Origin: Lishizhenia tianjinensis
GTDB lineage: Bacteria; Bacteroidota; Bacteroidia; Flavobacteriales_D; Crocinitomicaceae
DNA length: 64,000 nt
Assembly (NCBI GenBank): GCA_943330745.2
Contig: CALQIX020000016.1
Location: forward strand, 1 to 64,000
Reading direction: 5' to 3'
Translations under genes and position numbers: made by a program
The notes under the pieces: generated by a model
Seen by the model: the letters and a program-made list of their open reading frames with translations, nothing else
What the model was told of the DNA's origin: nothing
The model's database searches: none
Part shown: positions 17,248-27,627 of the stretch, one piece after another
Position numbering within the stretch: position 1 is the first letter of the stretch
Layout: every line of letters begins with the position of its first letter

Positions 17248-18492
17248 ATGAACGTCTTACAAATCAAACAACGATTTGGTATTATTGGTAATACTCCTCT
17301 GTTAAATCGTGCATTAGAGGTAGCAATGCAAGTTGCACCAACCGATATTTCAGTACTAGTTACGGGCGAAAGTGGCACAGGAAAAGAGATCATTCCGCAA
17401 GTAATTCATCAAATTAGTTCCCGGAAACATGGAGAGTATATTGCAGTAAATTGTGGAGCTATTCCAGAAGGAACTATTGATTCTGAATTGTTTGGTCATG
17501 AAAAGGGTTCGTTTACCGGTGCAGCAGGAAGCAGACAAGGGTATTTTGAAGTGGCTAATGGTGGAACGATTTTTTTGGATGAAGTGGCTGAATTACCCAT
17601 GCAAACACAAGTTCGATTGCTGCGGGTGCTTGAAACCGGCGAGTTTATTCGTGTAGGTTCGTCAAAGGTGATAAAAACGAATGTGCGCGTTGTAGCTGCT
17701 ACCAATGAAAATATGAATCAAGCAATTGCCTCAGGGAAATTTCGTGAAGATTTATATTACCGGTTGAATACGGTCCCTATTTCACTTCCACCTTTACGTC
17801 AACGTAAAGAAGATATTCATTTGTTATTCAGGAAGTTTGCAAATGATTTTGCTGATAAATATAGAATGCCATCTATTCGTTTAAAGGAAGATGCTGTGAC
17901 TTTGGTTCAACAATATACATGGCCCGGAAACATTCGCCAACTCCGTAATTTAGTCGAACAAATTTCGGTGATAGAAACCGAAAGGGAATTGGACGCTACA
18001 ACTTTGTTAAATTACTTACCTGATCCTTCAGAAAAAATGCCTGCAATGCTTGGTGGTAAAGAACAGGAGAGTTTTTCAGAAAGAGAAATAATGTATAAAT
18101 TTTTGTTCGATATGAAGAAAGATTTAACGGATCTTAAAAAATTAGTTCTAGAAATAGTTGGTCAAGGTGGTTCATTTACGTTAAACGGAGATCAAACGGC
18201 AGTTGTTAATCGGATCTACGATGAGGTGAACCATGGATCTTTGCCATCTTCACGTTTTCTTCCGAGTTCTTCTGAAACAAGTTTTGCTGAAGTTCAAATT
18301 CATAGGCCTGCAGAAACTTTTGAAGTACATGAAGAAATAGAGGAGTCTCTTTCCTTAGAAGATCGAGAAAAGGAATTGATTCAAAAAGCCTTGGAAAAAC
18401 ATAGAGGCAAAAGAAAATATGCAGCCTTAGAACTTGGAATATCAGAACGCACGTTGTATCGCAAAATAAAAGAATTTAACATGGTAGAATGA
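17248..18492 (+). CDS. Sigma-54-dependent transcriptional activator without receiver domain
   Basis: 414 residues from the ATG at 17248, 11 bp after miaB. The AAA+ domain begins almost at once: Walker A GESGTGKE (40-47), the sigma-54 contact loop GSFTGA (87-92; Ser replaces the first Ala of GAFTGA), Walker B GGTIFLDEVAE (105-115), and the arginine-finger region REDLYYRLNTVP. A Fis-type HTH closes the protein (KYAALELGISERTLYRKIKEF, cited in part). There is no N-terminal sensor or receiver, so activity must be controlled by level or by a partner. Its place between miaB and lptE suggests, but does not show, a link to envelope homeostasis. Confidence 0.92.
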   Translation: MNVLQIKQRFGIIGNTPLLNRALEVAMQVAPTDISVLVTGESGTGKEIIPQVIHQISSRKHGEYIAVNCGAIPEGTIDSELFGHEKGSFTGAAGSRQGYFEVANGGTIFLDEVAELPMQTQVRLLRVLETGEFIRVGSSKVIKTNVRVVAATNENMNQAIASGKFREDLYYRLNTVPISLPPLRQRKEDIHLLFRKFANDFADKYRMPSIRLKEDAVTLVQQYTWPGNIRQLRNLVEQISVIETERELDATTLLNYLPDPSEKMPAMLGGKEQESFSEREIMYKFLFDMKKDLTDLKKLVLEIVGQGGSFTLNGDQTAVVNRIYDEVNHGSLPSSRFLPSSSETSFAEVQIHRPAETFEVHEEIEESLSLEDREKELIQKALEKHRGKRKYAALELGISERTLYRKIKEFNMVE

Positions 18493-19001
18493 AAAAATTT
18501 AGTTTGATCATCATTTTATTTATTGTATTAACATCTTGTTGGCCGTATAGTGTTTCGTTGCGTGATACAGGCTCAATGCCAGTAGAATGGAAATCATTTA
18601 CAGTTAAAACATTAGAAAATACTGCGGCGAATGCTCCATTGAGTTATGCTCCCAATCTATCGGAAGACATAAAAGATGGAATTCAAAATAACACGCGCTT
18701 GGTTTTGAATACCCAGGTAGGAAAAGGAGAAGTTAATATTGAAGGAAGTATTACGAATTATTCGATTGTACCCGTTGCACTGCAACAAGGAGATAATGCA
18801 GCAAAAAACAGGCTTTCTATTACAACTCAATTTACTATCTTTATCACTGCTCCTGAAGAACAAACTATGAAATTAACAGCAACTAGATTTGTGGATTATG
18901 ATTCAAATACAGACCTTGCTGGTGTGGAAAGTGTTTTATTAGCTCAAATTAACGAGCAAATTGTTCAAGATGTTATCAATAAATTATTAGCAAACTGGTA
19001 A
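18489..19001 (+). CDS. lptE: LptE-family LPS-assembly lipoprotein
   Basis: 170 residues. The lipoprotein signal ends FIVLTSC (Cys17). The body has the pattern of Bacteroidota LptE: YAPNLSEDIKDGIQNNTRLVL, then GKGEVNIEGSITNYSIVPVA and a C-terminal helix. LptE plugs the LptD barrel and helps insert lipopolysaccharide in the outer membrane. The start overlaps the stop of the sigma-54 activator (ATGA), so translation is probably coupled. The next gene overlaps by 1 bp (TAATG). Confidence 0.85.
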   Translation: MKKFSLIIILFIVLTSCWPYSVSLRDTGSMPVEWKSFTVKTLENTAANAPLSYAPNLSEDIKDGIQNNTRLVLNTQVGKGEVNIEGSITNYSIVPVALQQGDNAAKNRLSITTQFTIFITAPEEQTMKLTATRFVDYDSNTDLAGVESVLLAQINEQIVQDVINKLLANW

Positions 19002-20023
19002 TGTTAAATTGGGAACAAATAGCGCAGCGTATTCACAATCCATCACTTTGCTCAACGGAGGATCTTACTGAACTGAAGGATTTATGCGAGAAATACCCTT
19101 ACTCGCAAGTTTTCCCAATGGTTTACTTAAAAGTGCTCTCAGACGGAAAACACATTCGTTTTGAGGAAGAATTAGAGAATTTTGCCTATCGTATAACGGA
19201 TCGGGTTCAGTTATATGACTTATTGCATAATCATGGCGAAACGGTAGTTCAAAAGGATGAAACAAGAGATTTAGAAGAAGTAATTCCTTCAATAGAAAAA
19301 GAAGTTGCGATTCAAGACTTTGAGAAAGAAACCCAAAAATTAGATGAATATTTAAACGACCAACCAGCAAGTAAACCGGATGAAATAAAAAGTGATATTA
19401 TTTTGGATGTTCCTGTTGTTAATTCACCTGCAGGAGAAATTGAAGATCAAGAAATCACTTCTAAAGTGGTTGATTCGTTGGAAGAAATAGAAATTGATGT
19501 TGAACTTGATGCATTAGAAAAACAAATTCAAGCTTCTAGTTTAAGTGCTAATTACCGGCTTGATCAATTAGAAAATAAGGATCAGTCAATAAATGAAATA
19601 GAGTTTGACTTATCAATCGTGGATACAATTATTGACGATAAGGAAGAGAATGATACCGAAAATAGGCCTATTGATTCAACACACCTTACTTCAATAAGCA
19701 CCGAAACAACTCGAACATTTACCAGTTGGCTGAATGTAAATGAGGAGGATGAAGAGATAGAGGAAGAACGCTCTATCAATAGAGAAATTACCTATATTGA
19801 ATTTGATAAGCCGAAACGTGCATTTTTCTCACCTGTTAAAATTGCTAAAGAGAGTTTAAGTGAAGAATCGTTGCCAGTCAGTGAAACATTAGCCAAAATT
19901 TTTGAAATTCAAGGGAATATTCCAAAAGCAATTTATGTTTATGAGCAATTAGGCTTGATTATTCCAGAAAAAAAGAGTTACTTTGCATCCCTAATACGAA
20001 AATTAAAGAAAAAACTAAATTAA
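19001..20023 (+). CDS. Conserved acidic protein downstream of lptE, function unknown
   Basis: 340 residues, strongly acidic in the middle (many Glu/Asp between 80 and 250, probably disordered). The N-terminal 75 residues look helical (LTELKDLCEKYPYSQVFPMV). The C-terminus (LAKIFEIQGNIPKAIYVYEQL) resembles a single TPR unit followed by a basic tail. No signal peptide, so probably cytoplasmic. It begins on the last base of the lptE stop and precedes secG by 5 bp, so it is translated from the same message. No named family is recognised. Confidence 0.75.
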   Translation: MLNWEQIAQRIHNPSLCSTEDLTELKDLCEKYPYSQVFPMVYLKVLSDGKHIRFEEELENFAYRITDRVQLYDLLHNHGETVVQKDETRDLEEVIPSIEKEVAIQDFEKETQKLDEYLNDQPASKPDEIKSDIILDVPVVNSPAGEIEDQEITSKVVDSLEEIEIDVELDALEKQIQASSLSANYRLDQLENKDQSINEIEFDLSIVDTIIDDKEENDTENRPIDSTHLTSISTETTRTFTSWLNVNEEDEEIEEERSINREITYIEFDKPKRAFFSPVKIAKESLSEESLPVSETLAKIFEIQGNIPKAIYVYEQLGLIIPEKKSYFASLIRKLKKKLN

Positions 20024-20028
20024 AACAA

Positions 20029-20352
20029 ATGGATATACTTTTTTCAATATTAATCATAGCAGCTAGTTTACTATTAATTTTAGTAGTTTATATTCAAAAT
20101 CCAAAAGGTGGTGGCTTAAGTTCTGATTTTGGAGCGGCTCAACAAATTGGCGGTGTTCAAAAAACAAATGACTTTATAGATAAAACTACATGGTCTTTAG
20201 CAGCAATTATCATGGTTTCGTCTATCTTTTTAACGTTACGAACAAAATCTCCAGATCAAAAGAAAATTCAAGAACAGCAACGTAAGGAGGCTGAAAAACA
20301 ACAAAAAGGGGGCAAACCAGCAGCAAAACCAGCAACTAAGCCAGCTAAATAG
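20029..20352 (+). CDS. secG: SecG, preprotein translocase subunit
   Basis: 107 residues. Two transmembrane helices (about 2-20 and 53-73) flank the conserved loop QNPKGGGLSSDFGAAQQIGG. The C-terminal tail is rich in Lys, Gln, Pro and Ala, as is common in Bacteroidota. SecG assists SecYE in protein export across the inner membrane. Last gene of the miaB operon, closed by a strong terminator at 20374. Confidence 0.95.
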   Translation: MDILFSILIIAASLLLILVVYIQNPKGGGLSSDFGAAQQIGGVQKTNDFIDKTTWSLAAIIMVSSIFLTLRTKSPDQKKIQEQQRKEAEKQQKGGKPAAKPATKPAK

Positions 20353-20373
20353 TCTTCTTAAATTAGATATTTT

Positions 20374-20412
20374 AAACTGTCAGTATGTCACGCGTACTGA
20401 CAGTTTTTTTTT
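20374..20412 (+). terminator. Terminator after secG
   Basis: Perfect 12-bp stem AAACTGTCAGTA / TACTGACAGTTT (20374-20385 with 20395-20406), 9-nt loop, then nine T in all. Confidence 0.9.
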
Positions 20413-20496
20413 GCTTTAACGCAATATTGTCGCGAAAAGTTGAATGGCATAAAATTCGACAAATCCAAAACAACTATTAAAAATTAATATTTATTT

Positions 20497-20775
20497 ATGT
20501 CAGTAAAATTCAAACCTTTGGCAGACCGAGTTCTGATTGAAGCGGCGCCAGCAGAACAAAAAACAGCAAGTGGTATCTTCATTCCTGACACTGCAAAGGA
20601 AAAACCTTTAAATGGAACTGTTGTAGCAATGGGTACAGGTAAAAAAGATGAGCCAATGACCGTTAAGGTAGGTGATTCTGTCTTGTATGGTCAATATTCT
20701 GGTACAGAAATCAAAATTGATGGCAAATCATATTTGATTATGAAAGAAGCCGATATTTATGGAGTATTTAATTAA
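20497..20775 (+). CDS. groES: GroES, co-chaperonin
   Basis: 92 residues. The start is [18 protein letters not shown], the mobile loop lies at about 16-33 ([16 protein letters not shown]), and the roof loop and C-terminus are standard ([13 protein letters not shown]). It caps GroEL and starts a two-gene operon with it (22 bp gap). No CIRCE element precedes it, so heat-shock control is not of the HrcA type as far as the sequence shows. Confidence 0.97.
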   Translation: MSVKFKPLADRVLIEAAPAEQKTASGIFIPDTAKEKPLNGTVVAMGTGKKDEPMTVKVGDSVLYGQYSGTEIKIDGKSYLIMKEADIYGVFN

Positions 20776-20779
20776 TTAA

Positions 20780-22435
<1,656 letters not shown>

Positions 22436-22447
22436 TTTTGGATTTAC

Positions 22448-22475
22448 AAGAGTCTACTTCGGTTGACTCTTTTCC
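22448..22475 (+). terminator. First terminator after groEL
   Basis: AAGAGTCTAC-TTCG-GTTGACTCTT (22448-22471), a stem closed by a C(UUCG)G tetraloop with one T-T mismatch, followed by TTT. Confidence 0.6.
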
Positions 22476-22526
22476 GTTTTTCTCTTCCCGATTTATTTCG
22501 GATAGAAAAAAACGTCACTATATATG

Positions 22527-22560
22527 AAAGGGCTGACTTGTAAAAGGCAGTCCTTTTTTT
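22527..22560 (+). terminator. Second terminator after groEL
   Basis: AAAGGGCTG (22527-22535) pairs with CAGTCCTTT (22548-22556), followed by a T run to 22561. Confidence 0.65.
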
Positions 22561-22737
22561 GTTTATTAGGAGATTCATTATTAGTTGTGATTTTAAAAAT
22601 ATGTGCTGAAAAAAAAACTAATTCGTTTATTTTAAATAGGATGCAACGAATGAATTATGTTTTATTCAAAATTCGATAACCCTGCTTGTTAAAAAGCAAT
22701 TAACTATTTTCGTAATAATTAATGCGATTATGTTTTG
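22561..22737. other. Intergenic region between groEL and the MNT/HEPN module
   Basis: AT-rich with stops in all frames. I see no gene, RNA or repeat in it before the -7 box at 22738. Confidence 0.5.
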
Positions 22738-22745
22738 TATATTTG
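22738..22745 (+). promoter_or_regulatory. -7 box for the MNT/HEPN operon
   Basis: TATATTTG, a perfect TAnnTTTG, 12 bp before the ATG of the MNT gene. No clear -33 box at the usual distance. Confidence 0.45.
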
Positions 22746-22757
22746 GTATTGTAAAAC

Positions 22758-23054
22758 ATGACAACGAAAGATAAAATATTAAAAATCCTTAAATCGAATA
22801 AATCGAATTTGTCAAAGTTTGGTATTTCAAAAGTCGGATTGTTTGGTTCATATATTCGAAATGAACAATGCCAAGAAAGTGATATTGATTTGTTGATAGA
22901 ATTTGAACCTGAAAAGGAGAACTATGACAATTTTATGGCAGTTTATGATTTTTTTGAGAACTTATTTCAATATGAAAAAATAGAAATTGTTACAAAAAAT
23001 GGCTTAAGTCCGTACATCGGTCCAAAAATTTTAAGTGAGGTACAATATGTCTAA
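22758..23054 (+). CDS. mntA: MNT-family nucleotidyltransferase (MntA-type antitoxin)
   Basis: 98 residues. The signature GS-x10-DxD is present (G30 S31, then D42 and D44 in SDIDLLIEFE). The rest matches minimal nucleotidyltransferases (KVGLFGSYIR). In characterised MntA/HepT pairs this enzyme AMPylates the HEPN toxin and so blocks it. The start of the HEPN gene overlaps its last 8 bases (ATGTCTAA), which is typical of such operons. The catalytic residues are intact, so it should be active. The module sits in an AT-rich stretch after groEL. Confidence 0.88.
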   Translation: MTTKDKILKILKSNKSNLSKFGISKVGLFGSYIRNEQCQESDIDLLIEFEPEKENYDNFMAVYDFFENLFQYEKIEIVTKNGLSPYIGPKILSEVQYV

Positions 23055-23385
23055 GGATCCTAAAGAATATTTGCGTCATATTCAAGATGAATGTCAATTT
23101 TTAGTTTCTGTAACGAATAATTTGACATATAGTAATTTTATTCAAGATGAAACTTTAAAACGCGCAGTAGTTAGAAGTCTCGAAATTATTGGTGAGGCAA
23201 CAAAAAAGATATCGGCTGATTTTAAAGTTAAATGGACTTTAATTGAATGGAAAAATATGGCAGGTATGAGAGATAGATTAATTCATGACTATATAGGAGT
23301 CAATTATACTATAGTTTGGGATGTCGTAATTAATAAAATTCCTCCCGTTTTTAGTCAGATTTCCGAATATTTATCTGAAGAATAA
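23047..23385 (+). CDS. hepT: HEPN-domain protein, HepT-like ribonuclease toxin
   Basis: 112 residues from the ATG at 23047, which overlaps the MNT stop; an earlier in-frame ATG at 23035 would add four residues. The HEPN active site R-x4-H-x-Y is seen as R75, H80 and Y82 in MRDRLIHDY; in characterised systems this Tyr is the residue AMPylated by MntA. Helical DUF86-type fold (AVVRSLEIIGEATKKIS). Known HepT proteins cleave RNA, often tRNA, when released from the antitoxin. Both partners are intact, so this appears to be a complete toxin-antitoxin pair. Confidence 0.88.
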   Translation: MSKDPKEYLRHIQDECQFLVSVTNNLTYSNFIQDETLKRAVVRSLEIIGEATKKISADFKVKWTLIEWKNMAGMRDRLIHDYIGVNYTIVWDVVINKIPPVFSQISEYLSEE

Positions 23386-23414
23386 CCTTTATAGTCATTT
23401 TCATTAATCAACAA

Positions 23415-24062
23415 ATGAAATATATTATCACATATTTGAGTGTTTGTTTTATTAGTTTGTGCCTTCATGGACAGATTAATCTAGAATTAAAAATGAAACT
23501 AGATAGTATTCAAAATTTAGATCAAGCAATAAGAATAGAGGTGCGTAATGTGATGTCAAACACAGAATATTTGGATTCATTAAGTCAAACAAACGGCTTT
23601 GTCTTGTCGGATTATGTAAAGAACTTAATGTTAAAACAAGAATCATTTGATAGGGCGAATTTAATTTTCATTGATTCAATAGTTAATAAATTTGGTTACC
23701 CAGGAAAAAGTATGGTTGGCGAATCGACGGCCCAAATAGCTTGGTTGATTATTCAGCATTCCTACAACATTGACGACTATTACAAAGTAATACTTAAAGC
23801 ATCAAAAAAAGGGGAGATTCCAGATAGTCTATTCGCAAAAACTAAAGACCGATGTCGAATAAACCATGGTAAAAAGCAAATATATGGGACACAGACTGAA
23901 TGTTTTCCTAACCATGCAGGAAGTTTTGATTGTTATATTTCTCCTATTCAAAACACAATAAAGGTAAATAAACGCAGAAAAAAAGTTGGATTCTATACAA
24001 CCATCGAGGAATATGCACAAATGAATGGGTATCGCATAAGAAATAAAAATAACAGAAAATAA
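23415..24062 (+). CDS. Secreted DUF6624-like protein
   Basis: 215 residues with a signal peptide (about 1-19). The middle, with AWLIIQHSYNID, KASKKGEIP and DRCRINHGKKQIYGTQ, fits the DUF6624 pattern, in which aligned His, Arg and Gly-Lys-x-Gln residues are conserved. The biochemical role of DUF6624 is not known to me. It follows hepT by 29 bp in the same direction but, being exported, is probably unrelated to the toxin-antitoxin pair. Confidence 0.7.
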   Translation: MKYIITYLSVCFISLCLHGQINLELKMKLDSIQNLDQAIRIEVRNVMSNTEYLDSLSQTNGFVLSDYVKNLMLKQESFDRANLIFIDSIVNKFGYPGKSMVGESTAQIAWLIIQHSYNIDDYYKVILKASKKGEIPDSLFAKTKDRCRINHGKKQIYGTQTECFPNHAGSFDCYISPIQNTIKVNKRRKKVGFYTTIEEYAQMNGYRIRNKNNRK

Positions 24063-24100
24063 TCGCCACTCCCGCTCATCTATTTTTAAACCGTTATTAA

Positions 24101-24134
24101 CAAAAAAAACAGGCAATCATTATAATTGCCTGTT
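24101..24134 (-). terminator. Terminator of the MuiA-family gene
   Basis: On the minus strand AACAGGCAAT (24134-24125), 7-nt loop, ATTGCCTGTT (24117-24108), then a U run. It stands between two convergent genes and could also stop read-through from the plus strand. Confidence 0.75.
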
Positions 24135-24157
24135 CATTAAATCCTTAAATCAACTTG

Positions 24158-25846
24158 TTAATTCAGAACTATCTGCTTGTCTTTCGGATGTTTTACTTTA
24201 TATCCAAAATCTAAAATTTTAGAATCTTTGGATTTCAAATCAAAACGCCATTCCACAATCCCAGTGCGTTCCTCAATTGTTCCTCCTGATAAAGCAAGAG
24301 CTTCAATCGTAATCTCTCCATTTTGAGTGATTGGAATTTGATCTAAAACAACGATTTCAATTGGTGTAGCTTTTAAGTTTTTAATCTCAATCGTGTATTT
24401 CATTGTTTTTTCTATTTTGTCGTTCAAGATTTTATCCTTTGAATCCTTTTTCAAAAGTGTTCTTTTCGTTACAATGTTTGGATCTTTCCCTAGACTCAAA
24501 GAAAGCGTGTCATCAATAGTTGTGGGATCGATGTATGTTTCTCCAACATAAGAACCATCGGTGAAAATATTTGCTTTTGCAGGAACTAATCCTAGCTCAT
24601 CCAATTTTGATAACTCTGCCACCAAATAAACTGCTTGATCCAGTTTAGGTATTGTAAAATACTTGAATTTCACATCTAAATCCGCATTTTTAATTAACAC
24701 CATGTGTTGCTCGTTGTTTGAAGGAATCGTGTAAGGCAAGTCAATTTTGAATTCTGCCGATGTTAAATTTCGCACAACCGTTGTAAAATCTGCTGAAGTA
24801 AAAGCATCTTTTTCTAAAAGATCTTCATTAGTTCTGGATATTGAATTAGAAAAAACCATTTGCTCACTCAACTCTTTCTTCATCATAGCCGGTGCATTTC
24901 CTTGATTGTAGTTAACATTTTGATTTCTATAGGCATAGTAATCAATATACCATGGATGCAATGTTGGTTTTGTTTTGTTTTGGTATGGATTGTTGGTTGA
25001 TATTGTCAGTTTCACATCTTTCCATTCCAATCCAGTATTTTGAAAAACTTGAGCTTTGTAATTCAAGTTCATTTTGTTTGTTCCAATATCTGTTCGCAAG
25101 TCGTAAAGTGGAACCCAGCCTGCATTGGAAACCAAATAGGATAAATTAATTTTTCCAACAACATTTTCTTTTGTGGTTAGTGTAACGATAATTCGATGAA
25201 TGGGAGCATATTTATTTGGATCTTCTCCGTTGTTTCTATCAAAATTACGCAGCTTCGAAAGTCGATCATCCATTAGCGTTTTTTTAGTTTGTTTATCATA
25301 CAATCTCTTGTTTAGTGCTAATAGTTTTTTATTGATTTCATTCATCTTAAGTGAGTAGAAATCAATAGTTTGTTTCAGTAAATTGATGGAGTCGTTTACT
25401 TTACCTTGTCCGCGCACAGCACCATTAATCGTGATGATATTTTTTGTCGCATTTAACACCGCAATTTCATCTTGAATTTCTTGGATGTCATACCCCATAG
25501 TACGCAATGAGTCTTCTAAAGCCATGATCTCTCGTTTTGTTTTTGCTGTTAGTGCATCGGGTAAAACATTTTCTGGTTGTGGATAAAAAATAGTATGCTT
25601 ACTATCCAGAATAATTACATTTCCAGTTGCTTTGACTTGAATACTTTTAGCATCAATATACGGGCTAATTCCTTCAATGATTACTTCTGTATTTCCGGGA
25701 GAAATAGTGTAATTGGCTTTGTGGTATAGTTGGGCACCTTGAGCAAACACCGTTACGTCACTTAAAGTTGATTTAACAATGGTTTTATCGGTTGCATTTG
25801 CATTTAAGGTTAACACCGCCGATAATACTAAAAGAATTTTTTTCAT
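24158..25846 (-). CDS. MuiA-family protein (DUF4140/DUF4139)
   Basis: 562 residues from the ATG at 25846, which opens a signal peptide (MKKILLVLSAVLTLNANA); an upstream ATG at 25921 would add 25 polar residues. Residues about 20-120 are the DUF4140 part (SDVTVFAQGAQLYHKANY), then a coiled coil (about 80-200), then DUF4139 with VGKINLSYLVSNAGWVPLYD and the C-terminal IEIKNLKATPIEIVVLDQIP. The family is named after a mucoidy inhibitor and is periplasmic or surface-exposed; its molecular role is unknown. Its own terminator lies just downstream. Confidence 0.85.
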   Translation of the reverse strand: MKKILLVLSAVLTLNANATDKTIVKSTLSDVTVFAQGAQLYHKANYTISPGNTEVIIEGISPYIDAKSIQVKATGNVIILDSKHTIFYPQPENVLPDALTAKTKREIMALEDSLRTMGYDIQEIQDEIAVLNATKNIITINGAVRGQGKVNDSINLLKQTIDFYSLKMNEINKKLLALNKRLYDKQTKKTLMDDRLSKLRNFDRNNGEDPNKYAPIHRIIVTLTTKENVVGKINLSYLVSNAGWVPLYDLRTDIGTNKMNLNYKAQVFQNTGLEWKDVKLTISTNNPYQNKTKPTLHPWYIDYYAYRNQNVNYNQGNAPAMMKKELSEQMVFSNSISRTNEDLLEKDAFTSADFTTVVRNLTSAEFKIDLPYTIPSNNEQHMVLIKNADLDVKFKYFTIPKLDQAVYLVAELSKLDELGLVPAKANIFTDGSYVGETYIDPTTIDDTLSLSLGKDPNIVTKRTLLKKDSKDKILNDKIEKTMKYTIEIKNLKATPIEIVVLDQIPITQNGEITIEALALSGGTIEERTGIVEWRFDLKSKDSKILDFGYKVKHPKDKQIVLN

Positions 25847-25943
25847 AAAATTTAATTTTGGTTTAGGTTCATCCATGACAGATAACACGAGAACATACAT
25901 ATTGAGGCTTAAAACGTTCAAAAATAGGGATGAAAAAAGCGAA

Positions 25944-26669
25944 TTATTTCTTAGTTGTCAGATAATCAATTACTTCTGCAGCTCCAAAAAGTCCAAAAAG
26001 AGCAGGCATATAACTAATTGTCCCGTAGAATGATTTCTTGAAATTCAGACCATTGGTCATTTTTAATGAATTTTTATCTTGGATTTCAGATGAATATACG
26101 GCGGTAATACCTCTAAAAGACATTTCTTTACTTCTCATGCGCTTTTTGATATGAGCACCTAATTTACAATTTGAGACATTTTCGAGATTAGTAACTTGAA
26201 CTTTGGATGGATCTTTTTTTCCGCCCGCTCCTAAATGAGTTATTATTTTGATTTTAAGTCTCTTACATGCTGTTATCCATTCTAATTTAGGCGAAACAGA
26301 ATCAATGCAATCCATGACGTAATCTGGTTTATATTCTTCAAGAATCTTCCAAACACGTTCGGGCATTACAAATTCATCAAGTATATTTAATTTTATTTCG
26401 GAATTAATATCTATTAAACGTTCTGCTAATATCGAAGTTTTACTTTTCCCAATGGTTGAATCTAAGGCCGTTAATTGTCTGTTTTTATTAGTCGGATCAA
26501 AAACGTCCCCATCAATAATTGTCATGGTTCCAACGCCTGCTCGCGCAATGAATTCAGCAGCAAATGAACCAATCCCTCCTAATCCAACAACCAATACATG
26601 TGCTTTTTGAAGTTTTTCAATATTTTCTGCTCCTACCAATAATTCGGAACGCTCTAACCAATGTGCCAT
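25944..26669 (-). CDS. tcdA: TcdA, tRNA threonylcarbamoyladenosine dehydratase
   Basis: 241 residues from the ATG at 26669 (family start MAHWLERSELL; an in-frame ATG at 26696 would add nine residues). E1-like ThiF fold: VVGLGGIGSFAAEFIARAG for ATP, DGDVFDPTNKNRQ, and DCIDSVSPK with the adenylation Asp. It dehydrates t6A37 to cyclic t6A37 in ANN-reading tRNAs. TsaD, which makes t6A, is at 47439-48464. This small E1 could be mistaken for MoeB or ThiF, but the FRGITAVYSSE and GTISYMPALFG segments fit TcdA. Confidence 0.88.
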   Translation of the reverse strand: MAHWLERSELLVGAENIEKLQKAHVLVVGLGGIGSFAAEFIARAGVGTMTIIDGDVFDPTNKNRQLTALDSTIGKSKTSILAERLIDINSEIKLNILDEFVMPERVWKILEEYKPDYVMDCIDSVSPKLEWITACKRLKIKIITHLGAGGKKDPSKVQVTNLENVSNCKLGAHIKKRMRSKEMSFRGITAVYSSEIQDKNSLKMTNGLNFKKSFYGTISYMPALFGLFGAAEVIDYLTTKK

Positions 26670-26724
26670 TTTGAGTGAATTGAGAACAATTTGCAAAAAG
26701 TAATTTCGGATTGCAAAAATACTG

Positions 26725-26732
26725 TATATTTG
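26725..26732 (+). promoter_or_regulatory. -7 box of the secreted-protein gene at 26752
   Basis: TATATTTG, perfect TAnnTTTG, with TTTC 17 bp upstream as a possible -33 box; 19 bp before the ATG. Confidence 0.45.
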
Positions 26733-26751
26733 CAGTTAAAATTAATAACAT

Positions 26752-27627
26752 ATGAAATACATACTTTTCACTTTAACAATGTTTATTTGTTGTTTATCAT
26801 TTTCTCAAAATGGGATTCTATATATCGATACAAATTCTACTCTTTTCAAAAGCGATATGGATGCGTTTCTGAACGAAAACAGTCCCCAATCACTCATAAA
26901 TTTTTTAAAAAAAGAATTAAGAAGATCAGAAATTTCAGGTGAAACTGAGGCAGTATTTGTGTTTGATTTTAATGGATTTTCTGATGGTTTTCCTGATGAA
27001 TTTGGTATTGACTTGGAATCAGAAAAAGAAGGTGTTGGAAAAATAAAAGGTGTTCTTCAAGTTGCAGGTTTAGACCCGAAGTTTTTAAGTGATGTTGTAG
27101 GTGATACAAGTTCATTTGAAGTAAAATCGCACTATGATTGTTTGACAAAATTTGACGGAACAATATATTGTAATTCTTACTATTCAATGGATGACATTCA
27201 GGGTGTAGTGTTTATAGAGGAGGATTTTTCTCAAGAGAATTTTATTGAAGAAGGAGTGGTGGAAAGTGAGAATAATTATTATGAATTCTTTGATGAAAAA
27301 AATTTTTACAACAAAACGAGAATTGGGTTTGTTCGTACTTTTAAATTTAAAAATGAATTAAATCCAAATGAAATCATAGAAAAAAAATGTATTACATTTT
27401 CTATCCCACTTTCTACAATTGAGAACATGGGGTGGAATTACGGCTTTGATAAAATGTATTATAATTATTTCAAAAAGAAATCGCTAAAACAACAAAAAAA
27501 GGACAACTCTGGGAAAGAGTTATTTTTCACGGAGTATAGCAATGTTAAAGAAATCGCCAAAACTTTTTATTATTCAACCTCTAAATACAAAGATTTACAT
27601 TTTGGGATTAAAATATTTCAGTATTAG
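26752..27627 (+). CDS. Secreted protein, function unknown
   Basis: 291 residues with a clear signal peptide (MKYILFTLTMFICCLSFSQ). The body is acidic in places and rich in Phe, Tyr and Asn, has no further membrane helix, and lacks a T9SS sorting domain. I recognise no family. It is monocistronic and overlaps the convergent TatD-family gene by 4 bp at its stop codon. Divergent from tcdA. Confidence 0.7.
   Translation: MKYILFTLTMFICCLSFSQNGILYIDTNSTLFKSDMDAFLNENSPQSLINFLKKELRRSEISGETEAVFVFDFNGFSDGFPDEFGIDLESEKEGVGKIKGVLQVAGLDPKFLSDVVGDTSSFEVKSHYDCLTKFDGTIYCNSYYSMDDIQGVVFIEEDFSQENFIEEGVVESENNYYEFFDEKNFYNKTRIGFVRTFKFKNELNPNEIIEKKCITFSIPLSTIENMGWNYGFDKMYYNYFKKKSLKQQKKDNSGKELFFTEYSNVKEIAKTFYYSTSKYKDLHFGIKIFQY

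Noticed and set aside
20413-20496. A CIRCE element before groES
   Set aside because: No TTAGCACTC-N9-GAGTGCTAA is present; only TTGTCG...CGACAA with a 24-nt spacer (20427-20462), too loose to call.
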